A stretch of 64,000 nt of DNA from Paracoccus sp. R12_2 (GCF_017744015.1 NZ_JAGHRA010000015.1:41493-105492), one strand, 5' to 3'; shown: positions 1 through 9,862, counted from the first letter of the stretch. Notes: generated by a model from the sequence alone, not told the origin. Numbers and translations: made by a program.

Positions 1-147
1 CAGGATCTGACCAACCCGCGTGTCGATGCCTTGAAGGCACAGGGCGTGCCGATCCTGTGCTGGACAGTGCGCAGTCCCGAACAGGAGGAGGCCGCGCGCC
101 GTGTCGCCGACAACATCACCTTCGAAGGCTATGCCCCGCAAATCTGA
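1..147 (+). CDS. Glycerophosphodiester phosphodiesterase family protein, C-terminal part (5' truncated by window)
   Basis: The window opens inside a reading frame (frame 1) that ends at TGA 145-147. The 48 visible residues contain VPILCWTVRS and end in the ITFEGY segment. This pattern matches the last strand and helix of the GDPD TIM barrel, where a W-T-V(N) motif is followed by an 'N-I-T-F-E-G-Y' terminus. Such enzymes hydrolyse glycerophosphodiesters to glycerol-3-phosphate and an alcohol. The catalytic residues lie upstream of the window, so activity cannot be judged. A strong hairpin follows the stop at once. The family call rests on a short C-terminus and is moderate. Confidence 0.6.
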   Translation, partial: QDLTNPRVDALKAQGVPILCWTVRSPEQEEAARRVADNITFEGYAPQI

Positions 148-155
148 GAGTATCG

Positions 156-185
156 GGCGCCGCGGAAAATCCGCGGCGCCTCTTT
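156..185 (+). terminator. Rho-independent terminator of the truncated GDPD gene
   Basis: A perfect 11-bp stem (156-166 with 170-180, GGCGCCGCGGA and its complement) closes a three-base AAA loop and is followed by TCTTT. It lies 8 bases after the GDPD stop codon. Confidence 0.85.
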
Positions 186-220
186 GCGTCCCGCGATGGC
201 CGGGGGAGTTGCACCCCCCG
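186..220 (+). repeat. GC-rich intergenic repeat, copy 1
   Basis: Bases 186-207 match the reverse complement of 3539-3560 at 19 of 22 positions (shared core GCGTCCCGCGA followed by a run of G). Both copies continue into a G-run/C-run hairpin and both lie between genes. This looks like a dispersed non-coding repeat rather than coding sequence. Confidence 0.55.
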
Positions 221-333
221 GGCCCCCTGCGCGGGCGGGCCGTTCGAGGCCGCATGCCCTGTACAGGCCGCGCCGCATCCCGTGATGACACGGCGGGCTG
301 ACAAACCGGATCGCAACGCATAGCTTGCCACGC

Positions 334-1467
334 ATGAGCGCGCCTCTGACCCTGACCACGCATCCCGCCATTGCCGCCATCCCGCCCGATCGCTGGGACG
401 CGCTTGGCGACGGCAATCCGTTTACCGCCCACCGGTTTCTGCATGCGCTGGAAAGCTCTGGCTCGGTCGGCAAGGGCACGGGCTGGCAGCCGCTGCATCT
501 GACGGTCGAGCGCGGGGACGAGATCGTGGGCGCCGCGCCGCTTTATGCAAAGTCCCACAGCCAGGGCGAATACATCTTCGATCACGCATGGGCACAGGCC
601 TATCTGCGCGCCGGTGGTGACTATTACCCCAAGCTGCAATGCGCGGTGCCGTTCACACCCGCATCCGGCGCAAGGCTGCTGTCGCCAGATCCCGCTGTGC
701 GGCAGGCGCTTCTGGCCGGGATGACGCAGATTGCGGAACGGGGCGGGGCGTCGGGTGTGCATGTCACCTTCTGCACAGAGGCAGAGGCCGGGCTGGGGGC
801 GGACGCGGGTTTCCTGCCACGCGTGACCCAGCAGTTCCACTGGTTCAATCGCGACTATCAAGACTATGACGATTTTCTGGCCGACCTGTCGTCGCGCAAA
901 CGCAAGGCCTTGCGCAAGGAGCGTCAGCGCGCCCGGGAATTCGGCGGCACGATCCGGCACCTGACCGGCGACGATCTGCGCCCCGAACATTGGGATGCGT
1001 TCTGGGTCTTCTATCAGGATACCGGCAGCCGCAAATGGGGCACGCCCTATCTGACACGCGCCTTCTTTGACGAGGTCCAGCGAACCATGCGCGATGACGT
1101 GCTGCTGGTGCTGGCCGAACGCGAGGGACGTCCGGTCGCGGGGGCGCTGAACTTCATCGGGCCGGACGCGCTATACGGTCGTTATTGGGGCTGTGTCGAG
1201 GATCACGCCTTCCTGCATTTCGAACTGTGCTACCATCAGGCGATCGACTATGCGATCGCTCACGGTCTGGCGCGGGTCGAGGCTGGGGCGCAGGGCGAAC
1301 ACAAGCTGGCGCGGGGGTATCTGCCTGCCGAAATCCATTCGTTGCACTGGGTTCGCGACGAGGGTTTTCTGCGCGCACTGGCCGAATATCTGGATCAGGA
1401 ACGCGCCGCCATGGGGCAAGAGATCGAATTTCTGACCGATTGGGGCCCGTTCCGAAAATCGGGCTAG
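334..1467 (+). CDS. COG3146-type GNAT/FemAB-like acyltransferase (peptidogalycan-family protein)
   Basis: The 377-residue protein resembles the DUF482/COG3146 family, which has the fold of FemAB/GNAT acyltransferases. Typical features are the start PLTLTTHPAIAAI, the early 'NPFTAHRFLHALE' segment, a central RKRKALRKER helix and the late 'GAQGEHKLARGYLP' motif near residues 315-330. Its reaction is not established for the family; transfer of an acyl or aminoacyl group to an envelope or small-molecule acceptor is only suggested by the fold. ATG 334 is preferred over an in-frame TTG at 325 because family members begin close to this point. No partner gene is apparent. Confidence 0.75.
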   Translation: MSAPLTLTTHPAIAAIPPDRWDALGDGNPFTAHRFLHALESSGSVGKGTGWQPLHLTVERGDEIVGAAPLYAKSHSQGEYIFDHAWAQAYLRAGGDYYPKLQCAVPFTPASGARLLSPDPAVRQALLAGMTQIAERGGASGVHVTFCTEAEAGLGADAGFLPRVTQQFHWFNRDYQDYDDFLADLSSRKRKALRKERQRAREFGGTIRHLTGDDLRPEHWDAFWVFYQDTGSRKWGTPYLTRAFFDEVQRTMRDDVLLVLAEREGRPVAGALNFIGPDALYGRYWGCVEDHAFLHFELCYHQAIDYAIAHGLARVEAGAQGEHKLARGYLPAEIHSLHWVRDEGFLRALAEYLDQERAAMGQEIEFLTDWGPFRKSG

Positions 1468-1726
1468 CCGCGCAACGGCAGGGGTGGAGAGCGGACACAT
1501 AAGTCGCCGGGCCGGAATCCCTTGGCCTGAGGGCCCAGTGTGTGACCAATCTATGCGATTGGGCCCGTGCCCAAACCGTTTGGCGACGCCTTGTCCGGGT
1601 TGGTCGCGCCTATATATGCGACCAGGCTCGATTTCGCCGCCTGCCGGGATGGAGCGCAAGAGACGAAATCGAGCCTGGTGGTGTTGAAGGCGCCGACCTT
1701 GAAGTCAGTCGGCCAGGACGCCGCGA
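1468..1726. other. Intergenic region with two inverted repeats
   Basis: No convincing gene is seen in this 259-base gap between the convergent acyltransferase and peroxiredoxin genes. It carries a 7-bp inverted repeat GGGCCCA/TGGGCCC at 1531-1537 and 1560-1566, and a 16-bp perfect inverted repeat described separately. Confidence 0.6.
1621..1679. repeat. Perfect 16-bp inverted repeat
   Basis: ACCAGGCTCGATTTCG at 1621-1636 is exactly complementary to 1664-1679, with a 27-base spacer. It lies between two convergent genes, so a terminator-like RNA hairpin is possible, but there is no T-run on either side. It could instead be a remnant of a small mobile or repetitive element. Confidence 0.7.
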
Positions 1727-2212
1727 TCAGACTTTCTCAAGCAGCGCCTCGCCGGCACTGACGCTGCATGTGCCGGGCGAATCCTCGACATCGATGACCT
1801 CGACAGCGCCATCGCGCAGCAGGGCGGCAAAACGCTTGCAACGCCCGAACAGACCTGCCGGTGGCGCATCGAAATCCAGGCCCAGTGCCTTGGTCACCTG
1901 TCCGTCGGCATCGGCCAGGACGTCGATTCCGGCGTCGGGTGCGCCGGTCGCCTTGGCCCATGCGGCGCACACGAAAGGATCATTGACCGTCAGGCAGACG
2001 ATCCGCGAAACGCCCTTGTCGCGAAACTGCTGCGCGGTCCGGATGAAGCTGGGCATATGCGCGTTGGTGCAGGTGCCGGTGAACGCGCCGGGCAATCCGA
2101 AAACGGCCACGCGCCCGCTGGCCAGTTCGGCGGTATCCACCGCTTCGGGGCCGTCTGCCCCGACTTTCAGCAATTGACCTTCGGGAAACTTGTCGCCGGG
2201 CTGGATGCTCAT
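1727..2212 (-). CDS. Peroxiredoxin (Prx5/AhpE-like, 1-Cys or atypical 2-Cys)
   Basis: This 161-residue thiol peroxidase reduces hydrogen peroxide and alkyl hydroperoxides in the cytoplasm. The Prx5 signature PGAFTGTCTNAHMP is present, with the peroxidatic cysteine at residue 48. Start ATG 2212 is preferred over the in-frame ATG 2224 because GGAG (within ATGGAGTACGCA) lies at a good distance before it. It is divergent from the flavin reductase gene at 2292, with about 80 bases between them that would hold both promoters. Length and motif fit the glutaredoxin- or thioredoxin-dependent Prx5 group common in alphaproteobacteria. The electron donor is not shown by the sequence. Confidence 0.9.
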   Translation of the reverse strand: MSIQPGDKFPEGQLLKVGADGPEAVDTAELASGRVAVFGLPGAFTGTCTNAHMPSFIRTAQQFRDKGVSRIVCLTVNDPFVCAAWAKATGAPDAGIDVLADADGQVTKALGLDFDAPPAGLFGRCKRFAALLRDGAVEVIDVEDSPGTCSVSAGEALLEKV

Positions 2213-2291
2213 TGCGTACTCCATGAATTGCAACGGATTCGCGCCGACTATAGGCTGCGGTCGAAAGACAGGCCAGCGGCGGAAAAATCTT

Positions 2292-3491
2292 ATGCGTATC
2301 GTGATCCTTGGGGCAGGGCAGGCTGCGGCATCCATGGCGGCGCGCCTGCGGGCCAAGGGGCATGACGGGCCGTTGACAGTGATCGGCGCCGAGTCGGTCG
2401 CCCCGTATCAGCGCCCGCCACTGTCCAAGGGATACCTGCTGGGGCAGATGGGGTTGGACCGGTTGCTGCTGCGCACGCCTGAATGGTGGGTCGAACAGGG
2501 CATCGATCTGCGCCTGTCGGAGACCGCCACCGCCATCGACACCGCCGCGCGTCTGGTCACCACGGATCGCGGCAGCGTTGAATACGACGCGCTTGCGCTG
2601 ACGCTGGGGTCGGCGCCGCGCCGACTGCCTGCCGAGATGGGTGGCGATCTGGCCGCCGTGCATGTCGTGCGCAGCCTTGCCGATGTCGATGCAATCCAGC
2701 CCGAGATGCGCCCCGGCCGCCGCCTGATCGTGATCGGTGGCGGCTATATCGGGTTGGAGGCCGCAGCCGTAGCCCGAAAGCTGGGGCTCGAGGTGACGCT
2801 GCTGGAATCCGCGCCGCGCATCCTGGGCCGCGTCGCCGCGCCCGAGACGGCCACGATGATCCGCGACCTGCACCTGTCCCGCGGGGTCCGGATCCGTGAA
2901 GCCGTCAGCATCGACCGGATCACCGGCACCGACCGCGCCACGGGGGTGGTCCTTGCGGACGGGCAGGAACTGCCCGCCGATCTGATCGTGACCGGCATCG
3001 GCGTCTTGCCGGAAACCCGGCTTGCGCAACAGGCGGGGCTGACAATCGACAACGGCATCACAACGGACGATCGCGGTCTGACCTCGGATCCGGCGATCTG
3101 GGCGGCCGGAGACTGCGCAAGCTTTCCGTTCCAGGGCGAACGGATCCGACTGGAAAGCGTTGGCGGCGCGATCGACATGGCCGAGGCGGTCGCCGACAAC
3201 ATGCTGGGGGCAGACCGGTCATACGAGGCAAGGCCATGGTTCTGGTCCGACCAGTTCGACGCCAAGCTGCAGATCGCGGGTCTTGGAACCGGCTACGACC
3301 AGATCGTGACGCGCAAGGCCGACGGCATGCATGGCGGATCGGTCTGGTATTTCCGCCTGGATCGCCTGATCGCGGTGGACGCGCTGAACGACGCCCGCGC
3401 CTACATGATCGGGAAAAGGCTGATCGAGGCCGGTCGCTCGCCCGATCCACAGGAAATCCGGACCGCCACGAACCTCAAGGCGCTGATGTGA
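2292..3491 (+). CDS. FAD/NAD(P)-dependent ferredoxin (rubredoxin) reductase-type oxidoreductase
   Basis: The 399-residue flavoprotein begins with the FAD-binding dinucleotide fold MRIVILGAGQAAASMAARLR, followed by the typical QRPPLSKGYL motif. A second NAD-binding fold, LIVIGGGYIGLEAAAVARKL, lies near residues 145-165, and the FAD motif TSDPAIWAAGDCA near 260-273. A reductase C-terminal domain (about 310-399) contains FWSDQFD. The layout is that of putidaredoxin, rhodocoxin or biphenyl-dioxygenase ferredoxin reductases, which pass electrons from NAD(P)H to a [2Fe-2S] protein. No ferredoxin, P450 or oxygenase gene lies alongside, so the partner is unknown. ATG 2292 is chosen because it is the first codon of the dinucleotide fold. 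Confidence 0.88.
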   Translation: MRIVILGAGQAAASMAARLRAKGHDGPLTVIGAESVAPYQRPPLSKGYLLGQMGLDRLLLRTPEWWVEQGIDLRLSETATAIDTAARLVTTDRGSVEYDALALTLGSAPRRLPAEMGGDLAAVHVVRSLADVDAIQPEMRPGRRLIVIGGGYIGLEAAAVARKLGLEVTLLESAPRILGRVAAPETATMIRDLHLSRGVRIREAVSIDRITGTDRATGVVLADGQELPADLIVTGIGVLPETRLAQQAGLTIDNGITTDDRGLTSDPAIWAAGDCASFPFQGERIRLESVGGAIDMAEAVADNMLGADRSYEARPWFWSDQFDAKLQIAGLGTGYDQIVTRKADGMHGGSVWYFRLDRLIAVDALNDARAYMIGKRLIEAGRSPDPQEIRTATNLKALM

Positions 3492-3517
3492 CCTTCCTCT
3501 TTGCCGAAATACCCTCG

Positions 3518-3560
3518 GGGGGGGCGGGGGGCAGACAGCCCCCCGGCTGTCGCGGGACGC
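3518..3560 (-). repeat. GC-rich intergenic repeat, copy 2 (inverted relative to copy 1)
   Basis: This lies in the gap between the flavoprotein gene and rsmD. The reverse complement of 3539-3560 matches 186-207 at 19 of 22 positions. A hairpin GGGGGGCAGACAGCCCCCC lies beside it, preceded by TTTGCCGAAATACCCTCGG. The combination of that upstream phrase with a G/C hairpin is, from memory, recurrent in Rhodobacterales intergenic DNA. Confidence 0.55.
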
Positions 3561-3564
3561 AATC

Positions 3565-4137
3565 ATGAGGATCGTCGGCGGCAATCTGCGCGGCCTGAAG
3601 CTGGCCGAACTGGGCGATGGCGACATCGCGGCGCATCTGCGTCCCACCACCGACAGGGTGCGCGAGGCGATCTTCAACCTGCTGACGAACGGGGCACAGG
3701 GCAATCCGGTGCCGGGCGCGCGGGTGCTGGACCTTTTCGCTGGGACCGGCGCGCTGGGACTGGAGGCGTTGTCGCGCGGCGCGGCGCGCGCAGCCTTTGT
3801 CGATGACGGTGTGAAGGCGCGGGCGCTGATCCGAGCCAACGTCGAAAAGGCGCGGGCGATGGGCGTGACCGATTTATGGCGTCGCGATGCGACCCGGCTG
3901 GGGGTCAACCGTGCCGCGCCCTACAACCTGATCTTTCTCGATCCGCCCTATGGTCAGGGGCTGGGCGAACAGGCGGTCGCCTCGGCCCTGCAAGGGGGGT
4001 GGGTCGCGCCCGGCGCGATCCTGGTCTGGGAAGAGGCCCGTCCGCCGCTGGTGCCCGCGCCACTGATGCAGATCGATCAGCGGCGCTATGGTGACAGCGT
4101 GGTCACACTGGTGCGGGCACCCGACGATCTGGCCTGA
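3565..4137 (+). CDS. rsmD: 16S rRNA (guanine(966)-N(2))-methyltransferase RsmD
   Basis: The 190-residue SAM-dependent methyltransferase modifies G966 of 16S rRNA in the assembling 30S subunit. It starts with the characteristic MRIVGGNLRG. It carries the PTTDRVREAIFNLL helix (about residues 28-42), the SAM-binding VLDLFAGTGALGLEALSRGA (about 58-77) and the catalytic DPPYGQG at residues 126-132. Length is normal for RsmD. It lies 73 bases after the flavoprotein gene, with a repeat in between, so the two may or may not be cotranscribed. Confidence 0.95.
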   Translation: MRIVGGNLRGLKLAELGDGDIAAHLRPTTDRVREAIFNLLTNGAQGNPVPGARVLDLFAGTGALGLEALSRGAARAAFVDDGVKARALIRANVEKARAMGVTDLWRRDATRLGVNRAAPYNLIFLDPPYGQGLGEQAVASALQGGWVAPGAILVWEEARPPLVPAPLMQIDQRRYGDSVVTLVRAPDDLA

Positions 4138-4414
4138 CATGCGTGCGGACCCGAATTGCTGCCATGCATTCATGGCTTTCGTCTTGTGTGACCGACGCCA
4201 TTGCGCATTCAGGCCGGCGATCTGTCGGCACCGCGACCGGACCCGTGATCGTCCCGACAGGAAAGCCCTGATGCGGAATCCTTCGGCGGCGGGGCGCCGC
4301 GATCACAGAAGCTTCAGCCATGCGTCACGCGGTCGTCACAGTCCTGCCTAGGATAGCGTGATCCCGCGCCGCGAAGCGGTGCGGTGTTCAACGCGATCTG
4401 CAGGGATGGAAGCT

Positions 4415-6877
4415 ATGAGCTGGAATATTGGCGGCTGGGGTGGACACGCATCGTTGTCGGGCCTTGGGGATTGGGGCAAGGCGTTTGATCGGCTGGAGTC
4501 GTTCAGCCACAAGTTCGACCTCGACTGGTCGGCAAAACCGTGGTTCGGTCATGGACCGGGCAAGGGATGGTGGTGGGATTGCCGCCCCGACAAGCCGGAA
4601 CCCGACAATGCCGCGCCACTGGCGGCTGACGACTATCTGCGCACGGATGATCGGCGATTCTCGGTCGATGTGCTTGCCAATGACAGCGACTCCGATGGCG
4701 ACAAGCTGACGATCACCCACATCAACGGGATCGAAGTTGGCCGTCGCGACAAGGTCTTGTTGAAGAACGAGGACGGCGAAAAGCTGGGCTGGGCCAAGCT
4801 GAACAAGCAGGGCGAAATCGTCATTCACAAGTTCAAGAATGTCGATCAGATCGACCTGAGCTATACCGTGTCTGACGGCAAGGGCGGCGAGGATGAAGGC
4901 AAGCTGACCGTAGGCAACGCGGACAGCACCTTCCGCCTGAACCTGCTGCATTTCACCGATCAGGAGGCCGGTGCCCGCGCGGTCGAGGACGCGCCGCGCC
5001 TGTCGGCGGTGCTGAACGCCCTGCGTGACGAGGACGTGGATGCCGATGGCACGCTGACGCTGTCATCGGGCGATGCCTATATTCCGGGCCTGTTCTTCGA
5101 CGCATCCGCTGATGTCTATGATGCGCCGGGCGTCGCCGACATCCTGATCCAGAACGAACTGGGTGTGCAGGCCGTGGCGCTTGGCAACCACGAATTCGAT
5201 TTCGGCACCGCCACGCTGGCCGGTCTGATTTCGGGCGATGCGGCCGAAGACTTTGCGGGCACAGCCTTCCCCTATCTGTCGGCCAATCTCGATTTCTCGA
5301 CCGACCCCAATCTTGCGCCGCTTGCAGTGGCCGGTGGTCAGGCCCCGTTGGCCAACACCGTCACGTCTTCGGTGGTGCTGGAATCGGGTGGCGAACTGAT
5401 CGGCGTCGTCGGCGCGACAACCCCGACGCTGGACCGCATTTCCAGCCCGGGATCAGTGGGAATTCTTCCCGAATGGGCCGATACCACCCCGACCGAGGCC
5501 GAAATCGCCGCGCTGGCCGAACTGATCCAGGCCGAGGTTGATGCGCTGCTGTTGGCCAATCCCGGCATGAACAAGGTGGTGCTGCTGGCCCATATGCAGC
5601 AGCTTTCCATCGAACAGGCGTTGGCGCCGTTGCTGGAGAATGTCGATATCATCGTCGCTGGCGGATCGAACACGCGCCTTCTGGATGAGAACGACCGCTT
5701 GCGCGACGGCGACACCGCGCAGGGCCCGTATCCGATCTTTGTCGAAAACGCCGCCGGGACCACGACCGCGATCGTGAATACCGATGGCAGCTACAAATAT
5801 GTGGGCCGCCTGGTCGTCGATTTCGACGCCGACGGCAACATCATCCCCGCCAGCTATGATGCGGATGTCTCGGGCGCCTATGCGACCGATGCGCAGGGCG
5901 TTGCTGACTTGGGCGCCGAAGATCTGGTCGATCCCGAGATCCAGCAGATCGCGGACAGCATCCTTGATCAGATCCTTGCGTCGGAAGGCAATGTCCTTGG
6001 TGTCTCGAACGTTTTCCTGAACGGAAACCGCTCGGGGATCGATACCGCGGCCGATCCCGACGGCGTGCGAACGCAAGAGACCAATCTGGGCAACCTGACC
6101 GCGGACGCCAATCTTTCCTACGCCAACGATGTGCAGGACGACGTCGATGTCTGGCTGTCGCTGAAGAATGGAGGCGGAATTCGCGCCTCGATCGGTGAGA
6201 TCGTCGTGCCCGCAGGCGGGTCCGAGGCCGTGCGGACCGTCAATGCCGAAGTGCGCGACGCCGAAGGCAATGTCGTGAAGCCCGAGGGCGGCATCAGTCA
6301 GAACGACATCCAGACAGCGCTGGCGTTCAACAATGATCTGTCGGTCGGCATGCTCAGCGCGGCAGAGATCGCGACATTGCTGGAATACGGCGTTGCCGGC
6401 CTGCCCGACGCGAATGGGCGCTTCCCGCAGATATCCGGGATCCGGTTCAGCTTCGATCCGACGGCGGATGCGGGCGACCGCATCGACGACGCCGTCTTCA
6501 TCGATCCGGAGACCGGCGAGATCCGCGGTGTGCTGATGAATGACGGCGAGATCGTGAATCCCGGTCAGGAATACGGCGTCGTGACGCTTGGCTTCCTGGC
6601 GACCGGCGGCGACGGCTATCCGTTCCCGACCGGTGATGATCTTGATTTCGTCTCGTTGACGAATGGCGGCGGTCGCAGCGGCGACGCGACCTTCGCCGAC
6701 GACGGCACCGAACAGGACGCGTTCGCCGAATATCTTCTGGCCAATCATGCCACGACCGAGACCGCGTTTGACGATGCGGATACCGGTCGCGACATGGACA
6801 GCCGGATCGTTAACCTGGCGTGGCAGGACGGTCTGGCGCTGGATACCGCGGTGGACGAATTCCTGTTTGCCGCCTGA
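4415..6877 (+). CDS. Large secreted 5'-nucleotidase/metallophosphatase with N-terminal cadherin-like domain
   Basis: The protein has 820 residues. The first 75 or so are Gly/Trp-rich with no Sec signal. A cadherin/VCBS-like domain follows (VDVLANDSDSDGDKLTI near residues 85-105). A metallophosphatase domain starts at FRLNLLHFTDQEAG and contains VALGNHEFDFG, and a 5'-nucleotidase C domain contains NGGGIRAS, NNDLSVGMLSAAE and TGGDGYPF. These enzymes release phosphate from nucleotides or other esters outside the cell. The first metal motif reads HFTDQEAG instead of the usual NDxHG, as in some alkaline-phosphatase-like secreted forms. Absence of a signal peptide, acidity and repeat domains suggest type I secretion (inference). 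ATG 4415 is preceded by AGGGATGGA; ATG 4406 and GTG 4358 are alternatives. Confidence 0.85.
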   Translation: MSWNIGGWGGHASLSGLGDWGKAFDRLESFSHKFDLDWSAKPWFGHGPGKGWWWDCRPDKPEPDNAAPLAADDYLRTDDRRFSVDVLANDSDSDGDKLTITHINGIEVGRRDKVLLKNEDGEKLGWAKLNKQGEIVIHKFKNVDQIDLSYTVSDGKGGEDEGKLTVGNADSTFRLNLLHFTDQEAGARAVEDAPRLSAVLNALRDEDVDADGTLTLSSGDAYIPGLFFDASADVYDAPGVADILIQNELGVQAVALGNHEFDFGTATLAGLISGDAAEDFAGTAFPYLSANLDFSTDPNLAPLAVAGGQAPLANTVTSSVVLESGGELIGVVGATTPTLDRISSPGSVGILPEWADTTPTEAEIAALAELIQAEVDALLLANPGMNKVVLLAHMQQLSIEQALAPLLENVDIIVAGGSNTRLLDENDRLRDGDTAQGPYPIFVENAAGTTTAIVNTDGSYKYVGRLVVDFDADGNIIPASYDADVSGAYATDAQGVADLGAEDLVDPEIQQIADSILDQILASEGNVLGVSNVFLNGNRSGIDTAADPDGVRTQETNLGNLTADANLSYANDVQDDVDVWLSLKNGGGIRASIGEIVVPAGGSEAVRTVNAEVRDAEGNVVKPEGGISQNDIQTALAFNNDLSVGMLSAAEIATLLEYGVAGLPDANGRFPQISGIRFSFDPTADAGDRIDDAVFIDPETGEIRGVLMNDGEIVNPGQEYGVVTLGFLATGGDGYPFPTGDDLDFVSLTNGGGRSGDATFADDGTEQDAFAEYLLANHATTETAFDDADTGRDMDSRIVNLAWQDGLALDTAVDEFLFAA

Positions 6878-6893
6878 TCCTCTCCGACCATCG

Positions 6894-6923
6894 CCCGCCG
6901 CGCATGAATTGTGCGGCGGGTTT
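6894..6923. terminator. Hairpin terminator between convergent nucleotidase and folA genes
   Basis: Stem CCCGCCGC (6894-6901) pairs with GCGGCGGG (6913-6920) and is followed by TTTG. It sits 16 bases after the nucleotidase stop and 14 bases before the folA stop, and could serve either strand. Confidence 0.6.
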
Positions 6924-6934
6924 GACCGCACGGA

Positions 6935-7426
6935 TCAGGACGCCGCGATCCGGCGATACTCGGTCAGGCGGCAGATCGGATCTTCCTGCCGCAGAACGCG
7001 GCTGTCAGTGACCATCCAATCGACCGGGTTCAGCGCGGGAAAGAACGTGTCCGCCCCCTCGACGCGGGTCTCGACCGTGGAGAGCAGGATGCGATCGGCA
7101 AGCGGCATCATCTGGCGATAGATTTCGCCTCCGCCTATGCAATACACGCGCTGATAGCCCGCCGTCCGTGCGACGCTCAGCGCGTTGTCGAAGGTGGTGA
7201 AGATGGCACCCTGCCGGTCATCGCCTGATGCGCGAGAGATGACGATGTTCAGCCGGTTGGGCAGCGGCCTTTTGGGCAGGCTTTCCCATGTCTTGCGGCC
7301 CATCACGATGGCGCCGCCCGTCGTCTCGCGCTTGAAGAAGGCGAAATCCTCGGGGATGTGCCAGGGGATGGTGTTGCCACGGCCGATGGCGCCATTCAGA
7401 TCCTGGGCTGCGATCAGGGTCAGCAT
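6935..7426 (-). CDS. folA: Dihydrofolate reductase
   Basis: This 163-residue enzyme reduces dihydrofolate to tetrahydrofolate with NADPH. It opens with MLTLIAAQDLNGAIGRGNTI and has the substrate-binding PWHIPEDFAFFKRET, in which E replaces the more common D of type I DHFR at the acidic active-site position. IVMGRKTWESLP holds the NADPH-binding arginine, and VYCIGGGEIYRQMMP the conserved GG pair. It follows thyA with only a 5-base gap, giving the classic thyA-folA pair in which thymidylate synthesis makes the dihydrofolate that this enzyme recycles. Confidence 0.96.
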   Translation of the reverse strand: MLTLIAAQDLNGAIGRGNTIPWHIPEDFAFFKRETTGGAIVMGRKTWESLPKRPLPNRLNIVISRASGDDRQGAIFTTFDNALSVARTAGYQRVYCIGGGEIYRQMMPLADRILLSTVETRVEGADTFFPALNPVDWMVTDSRVLRQEDPICRLTEYRRIAAS

Positions 7427-7431
7427 GACGA

Positions 7432-8238
<807 letters not shown>

Positions 8239-8311
8239 CAGTTCCCCTGCGGCTGAACCGTCCCGATGCGAAACAGCTATCTTTCTTGGCGGCCCGTGCC
8301 AAGAAGGGAAG

Positions 8312-9862
8312 CTAGAACAACAGATCTCCGTCGCTCAGCGGGCGGTCGTCGGCCAGAACGATATGCAGATCGGAAACGCCGTCTCCGTCCAGATCAGCGA
8401 ACAGGTGCAGCTTGTCGTTCCTCTCGACCGCGCGAAGGACACCTTCCTCCAATGATCCACGCCCGCGACGGAAGTCGTCCAGACCCAAATTTCGCAGGTC
8501 AAGAAGATCCTGGCTGCGCGTGAAGTCGCGGATCAAGTCCACATCGCCGCGTCGAATATCCTGTGATCGGAACACAAACACATCCGCGCCTGCGCTGCCG
8601 CTCATGATGTCTGTTCCGCGACCGCCGCGCAGGCGGTCGTTTCCGCCCCCGCCGGACAGCGAATCGTCGCCATGATCACCCCATATGATGTCATCGTCGG
8701 CGTGCCCCCACAGCAGGTCGTTCCCGGATTGCCCTCGCAGGCGGTCATTGCCAGTCCCGGCCAGCATCCTGTCATTGCCACTGCCGCCGCGAAGAATGTC
8801 GCTGTTCGGACCGCCGTCAAGAAAGTCCGCGCCATTGTCGCCGATCAGCAGGTCCGCACCCAATTGACCATACAACCGGTCATTGCCGGAACCGCCGTCA
8901 AGATTGTCGCTGTCGTTGCCGCCGTGCAGAGTGTCCGCGCCACCCGACCCCGCCAGCCTGTTGGCGGCGCGGTTTCCCAGGATCACGTCATCGCCGCTGC
9001 CGCCGCGGGCATTTTCGATCAAGGTGCCATAGGCGATCCCCAGCGTGCCGTGCCAGCCCAGCACGTCCGAAAAAGACCCGGGCTGCAGATCGATGCGTTG
9101 ATCGTGCGGGTCGCGGGACATGTTCAGCATATCGATGCCCCCGGTGTCGTGGATCGTCAGCAGGACCGGCTGAAGATCGCTGCGGTTGTCCAGCAGGTCG
9201 CTGAACTCTTGATAGATGTCCGTCGCTGTGCCGTCGAAACCATAGACATCGCCGCGCTTTTCGACCTTCGGCGTCCCGTAAAGCCGATGGATCGCCAGAA
9301 TATCCGCGGGCATCGGGGTCAGCACATAACCATAGCTGGCGCTGACATTCGGGTTCTCGAATGGTGCGAAATACGACATGACCGACATCTGCCAGCTGTC
9401 CAGCGCGAAATTCTGATCCCCCCAGCCGGCCGATCCGTTGTAGTTTCCGGCATGTCCCAGGCCCAGGGCATGACCGATCTCGTGAATCCAGGTCTGCGTG
9501 TAGTAGCTGACAGTCTCGCTTCCATAGGCGTTCAGCCAGTCGCGCCCGACATTCGCGACCGACCACAGCAGGGTATGATCATTGGATCGGTAACCATAGG
9601 AATAGGCGCCGACATCGCTGTCGGTCAGGTGCAGATCGTGATTATTCGCCGTGCCGTTCATCGCGAATCTCAGCCCCGAGACCGCACTCCAGGCATCCAG
9701 CGCAAGCCTGACGATTCCGCGATCCGCGCCGGTCGTGAAATCCGTGTAAACGCGCAGCGCATCACCGGTCTGCACATCGAAAGAGGCAGCAGGGTAGCCC
9801 GCATCGTTGAAATAGCCGGTGGTCAGATAATTCGCGATTCGAGAGGCGTCCGCATACGACAT
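8312..9862 (-). CDS. RTX-type serralysin-like zinc metalloprotease (M10B family)
   Basis: The 516-residue protein has a protease domain (about 1-210) with the zinc-binding HExxHxxGxxH motif at residues 127-137 ([11 protein letters not shown]) and a Met-turn SVMSYF. A serralysin-like linker containing [12 protein letters not shown] follows. The C-terminal half (about 285-440) carries a run of RTX nonapeptides such as GGSGNDRLY and GQSGNDLLW that bind calcium. The C-terminus looks like a type I secretion signal region ending DGDLLF. There is no Sec signal. No ABC exporter is present in the window. ATG 9862 is chosen over TTG 9880 because AGAAGGAA stands 8 bases before it. Confidence 0.9.
   Translation of the reverse strand: MSYADASRIANYLTTGYFNDAGYPAASFDVQTGDALRVYTDFTTGADRGIVRLALDAWSAVSGLRFAMNGTANNHDLHLTDSDVGAYSYGYRSNDHTLLWSVANVGRDWLNAYGSETVSYYTQTWIHEIGHALGLGHAGNYNGSAGWGDQNFALDSWQMSVMSYFAPFENPNVSASYGYVLTPMPADILAIHRLYGTPKVEKRGDVYGFDGTATDIYQEFSDLLDNRSDLQPVLLTIHDTGGIDMLNMSRDPHDQRIDLQPGSFSDVLGWHGTLGIAYGTLIENARGGSGDDVILGNRAANRLAGSGGADTLHGGNDSDNLDGGSGNDRLYGQLGADLLIGDNGADFLDGGPNSDILRGGSGNDRMLAGTGNDRLRGQSGNDLLWGHADDDIIWGDHGDDSLSGGGGNDRLRGGRGTDIMSGSAGADVFVFRSQDIRRGDVDLIRDFTRSQDLLDLRNLGLDDFRRGRGSLEEGVLRAVERNDKLHLFADLDGDGVSDLHIVLADDRPLSDGDLLF

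Noticed and set aside
5453..6931. 492-codon open frame antisense to the secreted nucleotidase
   Set aside because: It has no domain and overlaps conserved motifs GNHEFDFG to NGGGIR on the plus strand.
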